From Nevskia soli DSM 19509 (GTDB lineage Bacteria; Pseudomonadota; Gammaproteobacteria; Nevskiales; Nevskiaceae), in contig NZ_JONR01000043.1 in assembly GCF_000711955.1 (NCBI RefSeq), forward strand, positions 1-44,332: DNA of 44,332 bases, written 5' to 3'. Both the position numbers and the translations under genes were made by a program. Every line of letters begins with the position of its first letter. Positions within the stretch are counted from its first letter, which is position 1. This document shows positions 24,886 through 33,248 of the stretch, one piece after another. Below the pieces are notes generated by a model. It searched no databases. It was given only the letters and a program-made list of their open reading frames with translations, and was not told the origin of the DNA.

Positions 24886-25269
24886 ATGACCCGTCAGATC
24901 ATCCACACCGACCAGGCGCCGGCCGCTATCGGCACCTACTCGCAGGCCGTCAAGTGCGGCAACACCGTCTATCTATCCGGGCAGATCCCGCTCGACCCGA
25001 AGACCATGCAGCTGCAGAACGCCACCATCGAGGCCGAGATCCACCAGGTCTTCACCAACCTGCGCGCAGTCGCCGAAGCCTCCGGCGGCGGCCTCAAGGA
25101 CGTCGCCAAGCTCAACGTCTTCCTCACCGACCTGGCGCACTTCCCCAAGGTCAACGAAATCATGAGCGAGTACTTCGTGCAGCCGTTCCCGGCGCGCGCC
25201 GCCATCGGCGTGGCCAGCCTGCCGCGCGGCTCGCGTGTCGAGGCGGACGCGATCCTGGTTCTCGAATAG
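24886..25269 (+). CDS. ridA: RidA family enamine/imine deaminase
   Basis: A 127-residue YjgF/YER057c/UK114 protein that hydrolyses reactive 2-aminoacrylate and related imines. Family markers are IGTYSQAV, VYLSGQIPLDP, NLRAVAEASGGGLKDVAKLNVFLTDL (core of the trimer interface) and the C-terminal ARAAIGVASLPRGSRVEADAI with the substrate-binding Arg. It lies 103 bp after spoT as in many gammaproteobacteria. No SD is visible before ATG 24886; the upstream sequence is the heptad palindrome. Confidence 0.95.
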   Translation: MTRQIIHTDQAPAAIGTYSQAVKCGNTVYLSGQIPLDPKTMQLQNATIEAEIHQVFTNLRAVAEASGGGLKDVAKLNVFLTDLAHFPKVNEIMSEYFVQPFPARAAIGVASLPRGSRVEADAILVLE

Positions 25270-25276
25270 AACTGCG

Positions 25277-27409
25277 GTGGCGGGGGCCGTGAAAAGGGAG
25301 GGGGCAGGCGGGCGGCGCACAGCGCCGCGTGCGGCCGGCGTCAAGCCGCCCACCACCCTCGCCACCGAAGTCACCTACCTCAAAGGTGCCGGCCCCGCCG
25401 TGGCCGCGAAACTGCGCGCGCTCGACATCGAGCGCGTGCAGGACCTGCTGTTCCACCTGCCCAGCCGCTACGAGGACCGCCGCCGCATCGTCCCGCTCGA
25501 CGAGCTCAAGGCCGGCGAGGAAGCCCTGGTGCGCGGCAAGGTGGTGGCGGCCGACGTGCGCTTCGGCGGCCCGCGCCGCAGCCTGCGCGTGGCCATCGAC
25601 GACGGCGGCAGCGGCCTGCTGCTGCGCTTCTTCCACTTCAACGAATTGCAGAAGCAGAGCTTCACCGAGGGCCGCTGGGTGCGCGCCTTCGGCACCGTCC
25701 GCGCCGGCGCCTCCGGCCTGGAAATGGTTCACCCCGAATACCGCGTCGCCGACGATCCCGCCCTGCTGCCGGCCGAGCCCAAGCTCACGCCGATCTATCC
25801 CCTCGTCACCGGCATCACCCAGCAGCGCCTGCGCAGCCTGATCCAGCAAGCCATGGAAGCCGCCGCGCGCGATCCGGAATTCAACGCCGAACTGCCCGGC
25901 CTCGCCCCGCCGGACACCATGACCGCCCTGCGCGTCCTGCACGAGCCCGGCGGCACCGACCTCGGCGACCTCCTGCTCGAGCGCCATCCGGCGCAACTGC
26001 GCCTGCTGCGTGAAGAGCTGCTGGCGCACCAACTGTGCATGCGCCTGCTGCGCAAGCGCACCCTGGCCCAGCCCGGCGCGCGCATCGACAACCTGCAACA
26101 AGCCTCCGCCATGTTGCAGGAGAAGCTGCCCTTCGCCCTCACCGGCGCGCAGCGCCGCGTTATCGGCGAGATCGCCCACGACCTCGCCTCCGGCAAGCCA
26201 ATGCTGCGCCTGCTCCAGGGCGATGTCGGCTGCGGCAAGACCGTCGTCGCCGCCGCCGCCATGCTCGGCAGCGCCCAGGCCGGTTTGCAGGCCGTGCTGA
26301 TGGCGCCGACCGAGCTGCTGGCCGAACAGCATGCCCACAACCTCGCCCGCATGCTCGGCCCCCTCGGCGTCGAAGTCGGCGTCCTCTCCGGCCGCATGAA
26401 GAAAGCCGAGAAGGAAGAAGCCATGCGCCGCGCCGCGCGCGGCGACGTCAAGGTCTGGGTCGGCACCCACGCCCTGTTCCAGTCCGAAGTGCGCTTCGCC
26501 AAGCTCGGCCTGGTCGTGGTCGACGAGCAGCACCGCTTCGGCGTCGGCCAGCGCCTGGCCCTGCGCGACAAGGGCCCGCGCGGCGTCACCCCGCACCAGC
26601 TCATCATGTCCGCCACGCCGATCCCGCGCACCCTGGCGCAGACCCTCTACGCCGACCTCGACGTCTCCGTCATCGACGAGCTCCCTCCCGGCCGCACCCC
26701 CGTGCTGACCGTGGCCCTCTCCAACGAGCGCCGCGGCGAAGTGCTCGAGCGCATCGGCGAAGTCTGCCTCGCCGGCCGCCAGGCCTACTGGGTCTGCACC
26801 CTCATCGAAGAGTCCGACCAGCTCCAGGCCCAGGCCGCCGAAGAGACCTACCGCCAGCTGCGCGCCGAACTCCCAGAGCTGCGTGTCGGCCTGGTCCACG
26901 GCCGCCTCAAGGCCCCGGAAAAGGACGCGCAGATGCGCGCCTTCCAGAACGGCGGCACCCAGCTGCTGGTCGCCACCACCGTCATCGAAGTCGGCGTCGA
27001 CGTCCCCAATGCCAGCATCATGATCATCGACAACGCCGAACGCCTCGGCCTGGCCCAGCTCCACCAGCTGCGCGGCCGGGTCGGCCGCGGCGCCACCGCC
27101 AGCCAGTGCGTGCTCATGTACCAGCCGCCGCTGGGCGAGGGCGGCAAGGCGCGGCTCGAAGTCATGCGCACCACCCACGACGGCTTCAAGATCGCCCAGC
27201 ACGACCTGGAACTGCGCGGCCCCGGCGAACTCCTCGGCCGCAAACAGACCGGCCTGGTCGGCCTCAAGATCGCCGACCCGGTGCGCGATGCCGCGCAGAT
27301 TCCGCCCTTGCAGAAACTCGCGGACCAATGGCTCAACAAATCACCGCACGAAGCACGGAGACTGATCGCCCGCTGGGTAGGCGACGCCGAAAAATATGCC
27401 CAGGTGTGA
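25277..27409 (+). CDS. recG: ATP-dependent DNA helicase RecG
   Basis: About 710 residues. An N-terminal wedge/OB domain (YLKGAGPAVAAKLRALDI, FHLPSRYEDRR) precedes the superfamily 2 helicase core with Walker A GDVGCGKTVVA, motif II VVDEQH, motif III SATPIPRTLA, motif V TTVIEVGVDVPNASIM and motif VI QLRGRVGRG; the RecG TRG region HDGFKIAQHDLELRGPGELLG closes the core. It remodels stalled forks and recombination intermediates. The start is uncertain: there is no in-frame ATG near the N-terminus; GTG codons at 25235 (overlapping ridA), 25277 and 25289 are possible, and 25277 avoids overlap. Confidence 0.94.
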   Translation: MAGAVKREGAGGRRTAPRAAGVKPPTTLATEVTYLKGAGPAVAAKLRALDIERVQDLLFHLPSRYEDRRRIVPLDELKAGEEALVRGKVVAADVRFGGPRRSLRVAIDDGGSGLLLRFFHFNELQKQSFTEGRWVRAFGTVRAGASGLEMVHPEYRVADDPALLPAEPKLTPIYPLVTGITQQRLRSLIQQAMEAAARDPEFNAELPGLAPPDTMTALRVLHEPGGTDLGDLLLERHPAQLRLLREELLAHQLCMRLLRKRTLAQPGARIDNLQQASAMLQEKLPFALTGAQRRVIGEIAHDLASGKPMLRLLQGDVGCGKTVVAAAAMLGSAQAGLQAVLMAPTELLAEQHAHNLARMLGPLGVEVGVLSGRMKKAEKEEAMRRAARGDVKVWVGTHALFQSEVRFAKLGLVVVDEQHRFGVGQRLALRDKGPRGVTPHQLIMSATPIPRTLAQTLYADLDVSVIDELPPGRTPVLTVALSNERRGEVLERIGEVCLAGRQAYWVCTLIEESDQLQAQAAEETYRQLRAELPELRVGLVHGRLKAPEKDAQMRAFQNGGTQLLVATTVIEVGVDVPNASIMIIDNAERLGLAQLHQLRGRVGRGATASQCVLMYQPPLGEGGKARLEVMRTTHDGFKIAQHDLELRGPGELLGRKQTGLVGLKIADPVRDAAQIPPLQKLADQWLNKSPHEARRLIARWVGDAEKYAQV

Positions 27410-27419
27410 TCGCCGTTCC

Positions 27420-27462
27420 CCCTCTCCCCATGAACATGGGGAGAGGGCCGGGGTGAGGGGCG
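27420..27462. repeat. CCCTCTCCC-type dispersed element, best copy
   Basis: A perfect 12-bp stem CCCTCTCCCCAT (27420-27431), GAAC loop, then ATGGGGAGAGGG (27436-27447) is followed by CCGGGGTGAGGGG and a T-run at 27464-27468. It starts 10 bp after recG and may double as its terminator. Confidence 0.75.
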
Positions 27463-27486
27463 CTTTTTCATTGCAATGCGCCAACC

Positions 27487-27873
27487 TCCGTTCGCTCCGA
27501 GTGCCCGCGCAGCGGGTGTGCTTTTCCGAATGTCCCGAGTGAATCGCGAAGCGATTTGTATCGAGGGAGGGGCCAAGCACGGAACTATCCCCCATCGTCA
27601 TTCCCGCGCAGGCGGGAATCCAGTTTTGCCTTTCCCTTGTCATCCTGAGCGCAGCGAAGGATCTGGCCTCGCAGCTCTGACATCTCGGCGCACGCGCTTG
27701 CGCGCGGCTCCTTGCCTGCGCTGCCTGAAATCCTGGTTCCGCCTTGAAGGCGGAACCGCAATTTCAATCTGCGACTCCAATGCCCGCGCGCAAGCGCGCA
27801 CGCCAAGGTTTCAGAAGGCAATCCAAACCCACTCATGCACGCGCCAATACGTGCTGCTAGCGAACGCTTAGTA
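27487..27873. repeat. Gene-free repeat cluster between recG and ubiA
   Basis: About 390 bp without a convincing gene. In order it holds: a GTTCGCTCCGAGTGCCCGCG element (27489-27575, sibling at 39911-39952) with inner hairpin AATCGC-GAA-GCGATT; ATTCCCGC-GCAG-GCGGGAAT (27600-27619); a GAGCGCAGCGAAGGATCTGG segment (27646-27675, sibling at 8110-8135); GGTTCCGCCTT-G-AAGGCGGAACC (27735-27757, sibling at the right window edge); and a GCGCGCAAGCGCGC palindrome (27785-27798). Short open frames crossing it have no recognisable domain. Confidence 0.7.
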
Positions 27874-28749
27874 ATGTCCAAGCGCCTCCACGACTACGCC
27901 CTCCTGATGCGCCTCAACAAGCGCATCGGCATCTACCTCCTCCTCTGGCCCACCCTCTGGGCCCTGTGGCTCGCCTCCAAAGGCACGCCAAGCTGGGACC
28001 TGTTCGCAGTCTTCGTAGCAGGCACAATCCTGATGCGCTCCGCCGGCTGCGTCATCAACGACTTCGCCGACCGCAAGATCGATCCCCACGTCGAACGCAC
28101 CAAGGACCGCCCCATCGCAGCGGGCCGAGTGTCGCCGCGCGAAGCGCTGGCCCTGTTCGCCGTGCTCTGCCTGCTCGCCCTGCTCATCGCCAGCCATCTC
28201 AACGCCGCCGCCCTCTGGCTCTCCGTCCCCGCCGTGGTCCTCGCCGCCAGCTACCCCTTCGCCAAGCGCTTCCACAGCCTGCCGCAAGCCCATCTCGGCA
28301 TCGCCTTCTCCTGGGGCATCCCCATGGCCTACGCGGCCGTGCGTGGTTCCGTCCCCTGGGGCGAAGCGGCCCCGCTGATGGCGGCCAACCTGTGCTGGGT
28401 CGTCGCCTACGACACCTACTACGCCATGAGCGACCGCGAGGACGACCTCAAGATCGGCGTCAAATCCAGCGCCATCCTGTTCGGCCGCTACGATCGCCTC
28501 ATTGTCGGCCTGCTGCATCTCGCCGCGCTGGTGCTGCTGGTGATCGTCGGCGTGCAGGCGCAACGCGGCCCGGCCTATGGTGCCGGCCTCGTGGCGGCTG
28601 CGGGCTTCGCGATCCGTGAGCAATGGATGACGCGCACCCGCGAACGCGGACCCTGCTTCCAGGCCTTCCTCGACAACAACCGTTTCGGCGCGGCCGTCTT
28701 CGCCGGCCTCGCGCTGGATCTCCTGCTGCGCCCCGCCGGCTGGCTCTAA
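27874..28749 (+). CDS. ubiA: 4-hydroxybenzoate octaprenyltransferase
   Basis: A 291-residue integral membrane prenyltransferase of ubiquinone biosynthesis, matching E. coli UbiA in length. The two Asp-rich substrate/Mg motifs are INDFADRKID (61-70) and YDTYYAMSDREDDLKIG (179-195), with hydrophobic helices between. It attaches the polyprenyl chain to 4-hydroxybenzoate at the inner membrane. Start MSKRLHDYALLMRL at 27874 fits the family; an ATG at 27835 lies within repeat sequence and was not used. It converges on comF with 28 bp between stops. Confidence 0.94.
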   Translation: MSKRLHDYALLMRLNKRIGIYLLLWPTLWALWLASKGTPSWDLFAVFVAGTILMRSAGCVINDFADRKIDPHVERTKDRPIAAGRVSPREALALFAVLCLLALLIASHLNAAALWLSVPAVVLAASYPFAKRFHSLPQAHLGIAFSWGIPMAYAAVRGSVPWGEAAPLMAANLCWVVAYDTYYAMSDREDDLKIGVKSSAILFGRYDRLIVGLLHLAALVLLVIVGVQAQRGPAYGAGLVAAAGFAIREQWMTRTRERGPCFQAFLDNNRFGAAVFAGLALDLLLRPAGWL

Positions 28750-28777
28750 ACCAGCCCCTGGCGGCAAGGGCCGAAAC

Positions 28778-29476
28778 TCAAACCGCCCGCGCCGCCGTCC
28801 ACACCTCGATGCGCGAAGCCCCAGCCTTGCGGCAAGCCCGCGCCAGTTCCGCCAGCGTGCTCCCCGTGGTCATCACATCGTCCACCAACGCGATGTGCTT
28901 GCCGTCGTAGCGCCCGGCCGTGACCGCGAAAGCCCCCTTCACATTGCGCCGCCGCTCCGCCGCGCTCTTGCCGATCTGATCCGCGGTGGCCCGCAAGCGA
29001 GCGGCGCCCCGCGCATCCACTTCCACATCGAGCACGCCGCCGATGGCCCGCGCCAGCTCCAGCGCCTGGTTGTACCCGCGCCCGCGCAGCCGCCCCGCAT
29101 GCAGCGGCACCGGCAGTAAGACCTGCGGCAAGGGCAGGGCGCGTTGCGCCAGCGCCCGCCCCATTTCCTGCCCCAGCCACTGCGCGCTGCGAAACCCGGC
29201 GTGGTATTTCAGTCCCTGTACCGCCTTGTCGATCGGTATCTGGTAACGGAACGCCGACCAGCCGGAATCGAACGGCGGCGGGGCCTCGGCGCAGGTGGCG
29301 CAAACATGCCCCGGCCCGCTTTCCTGCGGCCGGGCGCAGCGCGGGCAGGCGCTGTGGTTCCACGGCAGGTCCGCGCGGCAGTCGCCGCACACCGGTCCAG
29401 GGGCAACCTGCCGGCACAGGCTGCACCGCTCCGGCAGCAACAGCCGGAACAGCCCGGAAAACACGCCGTCAACCAT
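28778..29476 (-). CDS. comF: ComF family amidophosphoribosyltransferase-like protein
   Basis: A 232-residue protein with an N-terminal four-pair cysteine zinc module (CSLC, CGDC, CPRC, CATC within the first 65 residues) and a C-terminal type I phosphoribosyltransferase fold with PRPP loop IALVDDVMTTGST. ComF/GntX proteins are linked to DNA uptake in competent bacteria, although the biochemical role is not settled. It is divergent from bioB with a 93-bp spacer. This comF-bioB arrangement is common in gammaproteobacteria. Confidence 0.92.
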   Translation of the reverse strand: MVDGVFSGLFRLLLPERCSLCRQVAPGPVCGDCRADLPWNHSACPRCARPQESGPGHVCATCAEAPPPFDSGWSAFRYQIPIDKAVQGLKYHAGFRSAQWLGQEMGRALAQRALPLPQVLLPVPLHAGRLRGRGYNQALELARAIGGVLDVEVDARGAARLRATADQIGKSAAERRRNVKGAFAVTAGRYDGKHIALVDDVMTTGSTLAELARACRKAGASRIEVWTAARAV

Positions 29477-29569
29477 AGGAGTGGCTCATAAGTTGACAGC
29501 CGATCCCGGCCCGGCAAAACTGGCGCGGCAGCATTCCGGCAACATTTCAGATACCCCAGTGGAGTCACC
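29477..29569. promoter_or_regulatory. comF/bioB divergent spacer
   Basis: TTGACA at 29493-29498 is a perfect -35 on the plus strand, but the hexamer 17 bp downstream (AAAACT) is a weak -10. No BirA operator-like palindrome (TTGTAAACC/GGTTTACAA) is present, so biotin control by BirA is not supported. Confidence 0.3.
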
Positions 29570-30607
29570 ATGTCCGAAGCCCAGGCCACCCGCCACGACT
29601 GGCGCAGCGAGGAAGTGCAGGCCCTGTTCGCCCTGCCGTTCAACGATCTGCTGTTCCAGGCCCAGACGGTTCATCGCGCCCATTTTGATCCGAACGCGGT
29701 GCAGCTCTCCACCCTGCTGTCGATCAAGACCGGCGCCTGCCCGGAAGACTGCGCCTACTGCCCGCAGAGCGTGCGCTTCGAGACTGGCCTCAAGGCCGAG
29801 CCGCTGATGCCCTTGCAGGAAGTGATGCGCGCCGCGCAGGAAGCCAAGGACAACGGCGCCACCCGCTTCTGCATGGGCGCCGCCTGGCGCTCGCCCAAGG
29901 ACCGCGACCTCGAAAAGGTCGAGGAAATGGTGCGCGAAGTGAAGGCCATGGGACTGGAAACCTGCGTCACCCTCGGCATGCTCAAGCAGCACCAGGCGCA
30001 GCGTCTGGCCGCCGCCGGCCTCGATTACTACAACCACAACATCGACACCTCGCCCGAGCACTACAGCGAGATCATCACCACCCGCACCTTCGAGGACCGC
30101 CTCGAAACCCTCGGCAACGTGCGCGACGCCGGCATGAAGGTCTGCTGCGGCGGCATCGTCGGCATGGGCGAGTCGCCCACCGACCGCGCCGAGATGCTGC
30201 GCGTCCTGGCCAACCTGCCCGAGCAGCCCGAAAGCGTGCCGATCAACGAGCTGGTGCAGGTGCCCGGCACCCCGCTCGACGGCGCCGCCCCGCTCGATCC
30301 CTTCGACTTCGTCCGCACCATCGCCATCGCCCGCATCATGATGCCGCGCTCCCACGTGCGCCTCTCCGCCGGCCGCACCCAGATGAACGACGAGCTCCAG
30401 GCCCTGTGCTTCTTCGCCGGCGCCAACTCCATCTTCTACGGCGAGCGCCTGCTCACCACCTCCAACCCGCAGAACGACAAGGACCGCCAGCTGTTCCAGC
30501 GCCTCGGCCTCAAGCCGGAAGGGCAGGGCGCGGTGGTGAAGGCCGATGCCTGCGGCGATCACCACCATCACGCCGGCGTCGCCGAACACGCAGCGGCCAC
30601 CGCCTGA
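29570..30607 (+). CDS. bioB: Biotin synthase
   Basis: A 345-residue radical SAM enzyme that inserts sulfur into dethiobiotin. The SAM [4Fe-4S] motif CPEDCAYC has Cys57, Cys61 and Cys64; downstream elements include RFCMGAAWRSP, YYNHNIDTSPEHY, CCGGIVGMGES and SAGRTQMNDELQALCFFAGANSIFYG, the latter holding ligands of the [2Fe-2S] cluster region. The C-terminus ends with a DHHHHAGVAEH run not typical of E. coli BioB. It is followed by bioF after 24 bp and by bioD, forming a short biotin operon. Confidence 0.96.
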   Translation: MSEAQATRHDWRSEEVQALFALPFNDLLFQAQTVHRAHFDPNAVQLSTLLSIKTGACPEDCAYCPQSVRFETGLKAEPLMPLQEVMRAAQEAKDNGATRFCMGAAWRSPKDRDLEKVEEMVREVKAMGLETCVTLGMLKQHQAQRLAAAGLDYYNHNIDTSPEHYSEIITTRTFEDRLETLGNVRDAGMKVCCGGIVGMGESPTDRAEMLRVLANLPEQPESVPINELVQVPGTPLDGAAPLDPFDFVRTIAIARIMMPRSHVRLSAGRTQMNDELQALCFFAGANSIFYGERLLTTSNPQNDKDRQLFQRLGLKPEGQGAVVKADACGDHHHHAGVAEHAAATA

Positions 30608-30631
30608 TCCTGCCGACGACCAGATCTTTTC

Positions 30632-31912
30632 GTGGACGGTCCAACCCCGCACCCGGGCCTGGAGCAAAGGCTCGCCGCTGAACTGAAGCAGCTGCGCGCC
30701 GAAGACCTGTACCGCGTGCGGCGCGCCGTCGAAGGCGGCCATGGCGTCGCGCTCACCGTGCAGGGCAAGCCCTGCATCAACTTCTGCAGCAACGACTATC
30801 TCGGCCTCGCCGCCGACCCGCGCCTGGCCGAAGCGGCCAAGCGTGCGCTCGACGCCTCCGGCACCGGCAGCGGCGCCTCCGCTCTGGTCTCCGGCTACAA
30901 CCGCGAGCACGCCCGGCTCGAGGAAGAGCTGGCGGAGTTCCTGCAAAGGCCGCGCGTGCTGCTGTTCTCCACCGGCTGGGCGGCTAACCTCGGCGTGCTG
31001 CGCGCCCTGCTCAGGCGCGACGACGTGCTGGTGGCCGACGAGCTCAACCACGCCTCGCTCATCGACGGCGGCCGGCTCTCCGGCGCCGAATGCGTGCGCG
31101 TGCCCCACGGCAACCTCGGCGGCTTCGGCCGCGCCCTGCGCGAGGCGCGGGACGCCGGCCGCCAGGCCCTGCTGGTGACGGACGCCGTCTTCAGCATGGA
31201 CGGCGACCTCGCCGACCTGCCGGCCCTGTCCACCCTGTGCGAAGCCTACGAAGGCAACCTCATGGTCGACGACGCCCACGGCTTCGGCGTGCTCGGCGAG
31301 CGCGGGCAGGGCAGTCTCGATTTGCTGTCGCACCCCGCGGCGCCGCTGCCGCCGCCCCTGGTCCACGTCGCCACCCTCGGCAAGAGCCTGGGCGCCGCCG
31401 GCGCCTTCGTCGCCGGCTCGGACACCCTCATCGAATACCTGATCCAGCGCGCGCGCAGCTGGGTCTTCTCCACCGCGCCGCCACCGGCCATCGCCGCCGC
31501 CGCGCGCGCCGCGCTGCGCATCGTCCAGGCCGAGCCGCAGCGGCGTGAAGCCCTGCACGCCAATATCCACCGCTTCCGCAGCGGCGCCGCGCAACTCGGC
31601 CTCAACCTCTCGTCCTCGGAAACGCCGATCCAGCCCCTGGTGCTGGGCGCGGCGGAACGCGCGCTGAGCCTCTCGCGCCACCTCTATGAGCAGGGCTACT
31701 GGGTCGCCGCCATCCGCCCGCCCACCGTGCCGCGCGGCACCTCGCGCCTGCGCATCACGCTGTCGGCCGCCCACACTTCAGGGCAGATCGATGGCCTGTT
31801 GGAGGCGCTGGCGGACGGATTGAGGCAAGTGAACAGTGATCAGTGGTTAGTGGCTAGTAAAGGCGAAACAACCGCTTCTACTAATCACTGGCCACTAACC
31901 ACTAGTCACTGA
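30632..31912 (+). CDS. bioF: 8-amino-7-oxononanoate synthase with repeat-encoded C-terminal tail
   Basis: A 426-residue PLP enzyme condensing pimeloyl thioester with L-alanine. NFCSNDYLGLA, GTGSGASALVSGYN, VDDAHGFGVLGERGQGS and the PLP-lysine segment ATLGKSLGAAGAF are present. The GTG start at 30632 aligns with family N-termini; the SD is poor. Typical BioF is about 385-400 residues and ends soon after the EALADGL helix. Here a further ~27 residues starting VNSDQWLVASKG are encoded by the heptad palindrome (copy 2), including the stop codon. bioD starts 5 bp after the stop, with no bioH or bioC between. Confidence 0.94.
   Translation: MDGPTPHPGLEQRLAAELKQLRAEDLYRVRRAVEGGHGVALTVQGKPCINFCSNDYLGLAADPRLAEAAKRALDASGTGSGASALVSGYNREHARLEEELAEFLQRPRVLLFSTGWAANLGVLRALLRRDDVLVADELNHASLIDGGRLSGAECVRVPHGNLGGFGRALREARDAGRQALLVTDAVFSMDGDLADLPALSTLCEAYEGNLMVDDAHGFGVLGERGQGSLDLLSHPAAPLPPPLVHVATLGKSLGAAGAFVAGSDTLIEYLIQRARSWVFSTAPPPAIAAAARAALRIVQAEPQRREALHANIHRFRSGAAQLGLNLSSSETPIQPLVLGAAERALSLSRHLYEQGYWVAAIRPPTVPRGTSRLRITLSAAHTSGQIDGLLEALADGLRQVNSDQWLVASKGETTASTNHWPLTTSH
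31834..31911. repeat. Heptad-based palindromic element, copy 2, inside the bioF 3' end
   Basis: Arms 31834-31854 and 31891-31911 are 21-bp inverse copies with two mismatches, containing AGTGGTTAGTGG/CCACTAACCACT. The right side carries GCTTCTACTA as in copy 1 (24794-24876). The element is read through by bioF and contains its stop codon region. Confidence 0.75.
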
Positions 31913-31917
31913 AGATC

Positions 31918-32592
31918 GTGGCTTCCGCCACGATTTTCGTCACCGGCACCGATACCGGCGTCGGCAAGACCCGCATCGCCCAGGCCCTGCTGCAGCGGTT
32001 CCGCGCCGAAGGCCACAGCGCCGCCGGCTTCAAGCCGCTCGCCTCCGGCGCCGAGCGCAGTGCCGCCGGCCTGCGCAACGACGATGCCCTGCTGCTCCAT
32101 GCCGCTTCCACGCCCGGGCTGAGCTACGAGGAGGTGAACCCCTGGTGTTTCGAGCCCGCCATCGCCCCTCACCTGGCCGCGCGCGAAGCCGGCATCGACA
32201 TCGCCCTGGCCGCGCTCGACGCCGCGCACCACCATCTTGCGCGCGGACACGACCGGGTCGTGGTGGAAGGCGCGGGCGGCTGGCTGGTGCCGCTGAACGC
32301 GCGCCACAGCTACGCCGACTGGGTCGGACAACACGGCTGGCCGGTGATCCTGGTGGTGGCGATGCGCCTGGGGTGTATCAATCATGCCCTACTCAGCGCC
32401 GAGTCCATCCAGCGTAAAACCCGCTTGCTGGGCTGGATCGCCAACGTCATGCCGCCGGTCCAGGAGCGCCTGCGGGACAATATCGACACACTGCGCACAC
32501 TGATGCCTGCGCCACTGCTCGCCACCGTGCCGGCCGGTGCCGGCACCGGCGAAATCGCCGCCTTGTTCGATGAGCAAGTGTTGCAAACGTAA
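31918..32592 (+). CDS. bioD: Dethiobiotin synthase
   Basis: A 224-residue ATP-dependent enzyme that closes the ureido ring of dethiobiotin. The P-loop GTDTGVGKT is near the N-terminus, followed by GFKPLASGA, PAIAPHLAAR and VVEGAGGWLVPL. It starts with GTG at 31918, 5 bp after the bioF stop, without a clear SD, so translation is probably coupled to bioF. The gene completes a bioB-bioF-bioD group; bioA, bioH and bioC are not in the window. Confidence 0.94.
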   Translation: MASATIFVTGTDTGVGKTRIAQALLQRFRAEGHSAAGFKPLASGAERSAAGLRNDDALLLHAASTPGLSYEEVNPWCFEPAIAPHLAAREAGIDIALAALDAAHHHLARGHDRVVVEGAGGWLVPLNARHSYADWVGQHGWPVILVVAMRLGCINHALLSAESIQRKTRLLGWIANVMPPVQERLRDNIDTLRTLMPAPLLATVPAGAGTGEIAALFDEQVLQT

Positions 32593-32611
32593 GCCTTTTC
32601 CAAGGTTTCGC

Positions 32612-32641
32612 TTTACGCCTGCGGACGCAGGCCCCTAAAAT
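32612..32641 (+). promoter_or_regulatory. Candidate promoter upstream of the DUF2244 gene
   Basis: TTTACG (32612-32617) and TAAAAT (32636-32641) are spaced 18 bp. A small hairpin GCCTGCG-GA-CGCAGGC (32617-32632) overlaps the spacer. This may start transcription of the cytochrome oxidase locus. Confidence 0.35.
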
Positions 32642-32693
32642 ACCGGCGTTTGGCGGCCCGGCGGATTCCGGACGGACGTCCAGCAACGCGAAC

Positions 32694-33206
32694 ATGCAGT
32701 ATTCCGTGAACACGCGACTGGTGATCGGACCGAACGCTTCGATGAGCGTGCGGCAGGCGGTCTGGTTCATGGCCTGGATGTGCGCGGTGTCGCTGGCGAT
32801 CGGCGGCTTCTTTGCCTTGAAGGGCTTCTGGCCGATTCTCCCGTTTGCCGGACTGGAACTGGTCGCGCTGGCAGCGGCCCTGGCAGTAAGCTTGCGCCGC
32901 AACCGCTACCGCGAGGTGGTGGACTTCGACCAAGACGCCATCCGCGTCGAAGTCGGTGAAATAGGACGCGGCGCCGGCTTGCAGGTACGCTTCACGCGGT
33001 CGAGTACACGGGTGCTGCTGGAGACCGGCCCGTATCGCAACAGCCCTAGCCGGCTGCTGCTGAGCAGTCTGGGGCAGAGTCTCGAACTGGGACGCTGCCT
33101 GACGGACGAGGAGCGGGAACGCCTCGCCGCACGCATGCGCGAACTGATACACCCCGGCTGGCGCCGCAAGCCGGACGGTCGTAACCCGGAGTCCGCTCCG
33201 GGATGA
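32694..33206 (+). CDS. DUF2244 domain membrane protein
   Basis: A 170-residue protein with two adjacent hydrophobic helices near residues 22-70 followed by a soluble segment beginning RREVVDFD-like sequence (YREVVDFDQDAIRVEVG) that ends in a charged tail. DUF2244 proteins are commonly encoded just upstream of coxB and are presumed to aid or accompany cytochrome c oxidase, but no function is established. The coxB start is 42 bp downstream. A CCGGAG-TCCG-CTCCGG hairpin overlaps the gene's last codons (33186-33201). Confidence 0.85.
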   Translation: MQYSVNTRLVIGPNASMSVRQAVWFMAWMCAVSLAIGGFFALKGFWPILPFAGLELVALAAALAVSLRRNRYREVVDFDQDAIRVEVGEIGRGAGLQVRFTRSSTRVLLETGPYRNSPSRLLLSSLGQSLELGRCLTDEERERLAARMRELIHPGWRRKPDGRNPESAPG

Positions 33207-33248
33207 GCTGCATATATTGATTAGGCGTAGTCATTTTTGGAGAGGGGA

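Noticed and set aside
25160..27328. 722-codon minus-strand open frame opposite recG
   Set aside because: It is the mirror of a GC-rich coding frame; composition is Gly/Ala/Glu-rich with no domain, while the plus strand encodes a clear RecG.
27835..27873. Upstream ATG for ubiA
   Set aside because: The extra 13 residues lie in repeat-derived spacer, and the usual UbiA N-terminus is matched from 27874.
29477..29569. BirA biotin operator before bioB
   Set aside because: No palindrome resembling TTGTAAACC/GGTTTACAA is present.
29486..31774. 762-codon minus-strand frame opposite bioB/bioF
   Set aside because: Antisense shadow; BioB and BioF motifs are unmistakable on the plus strand.
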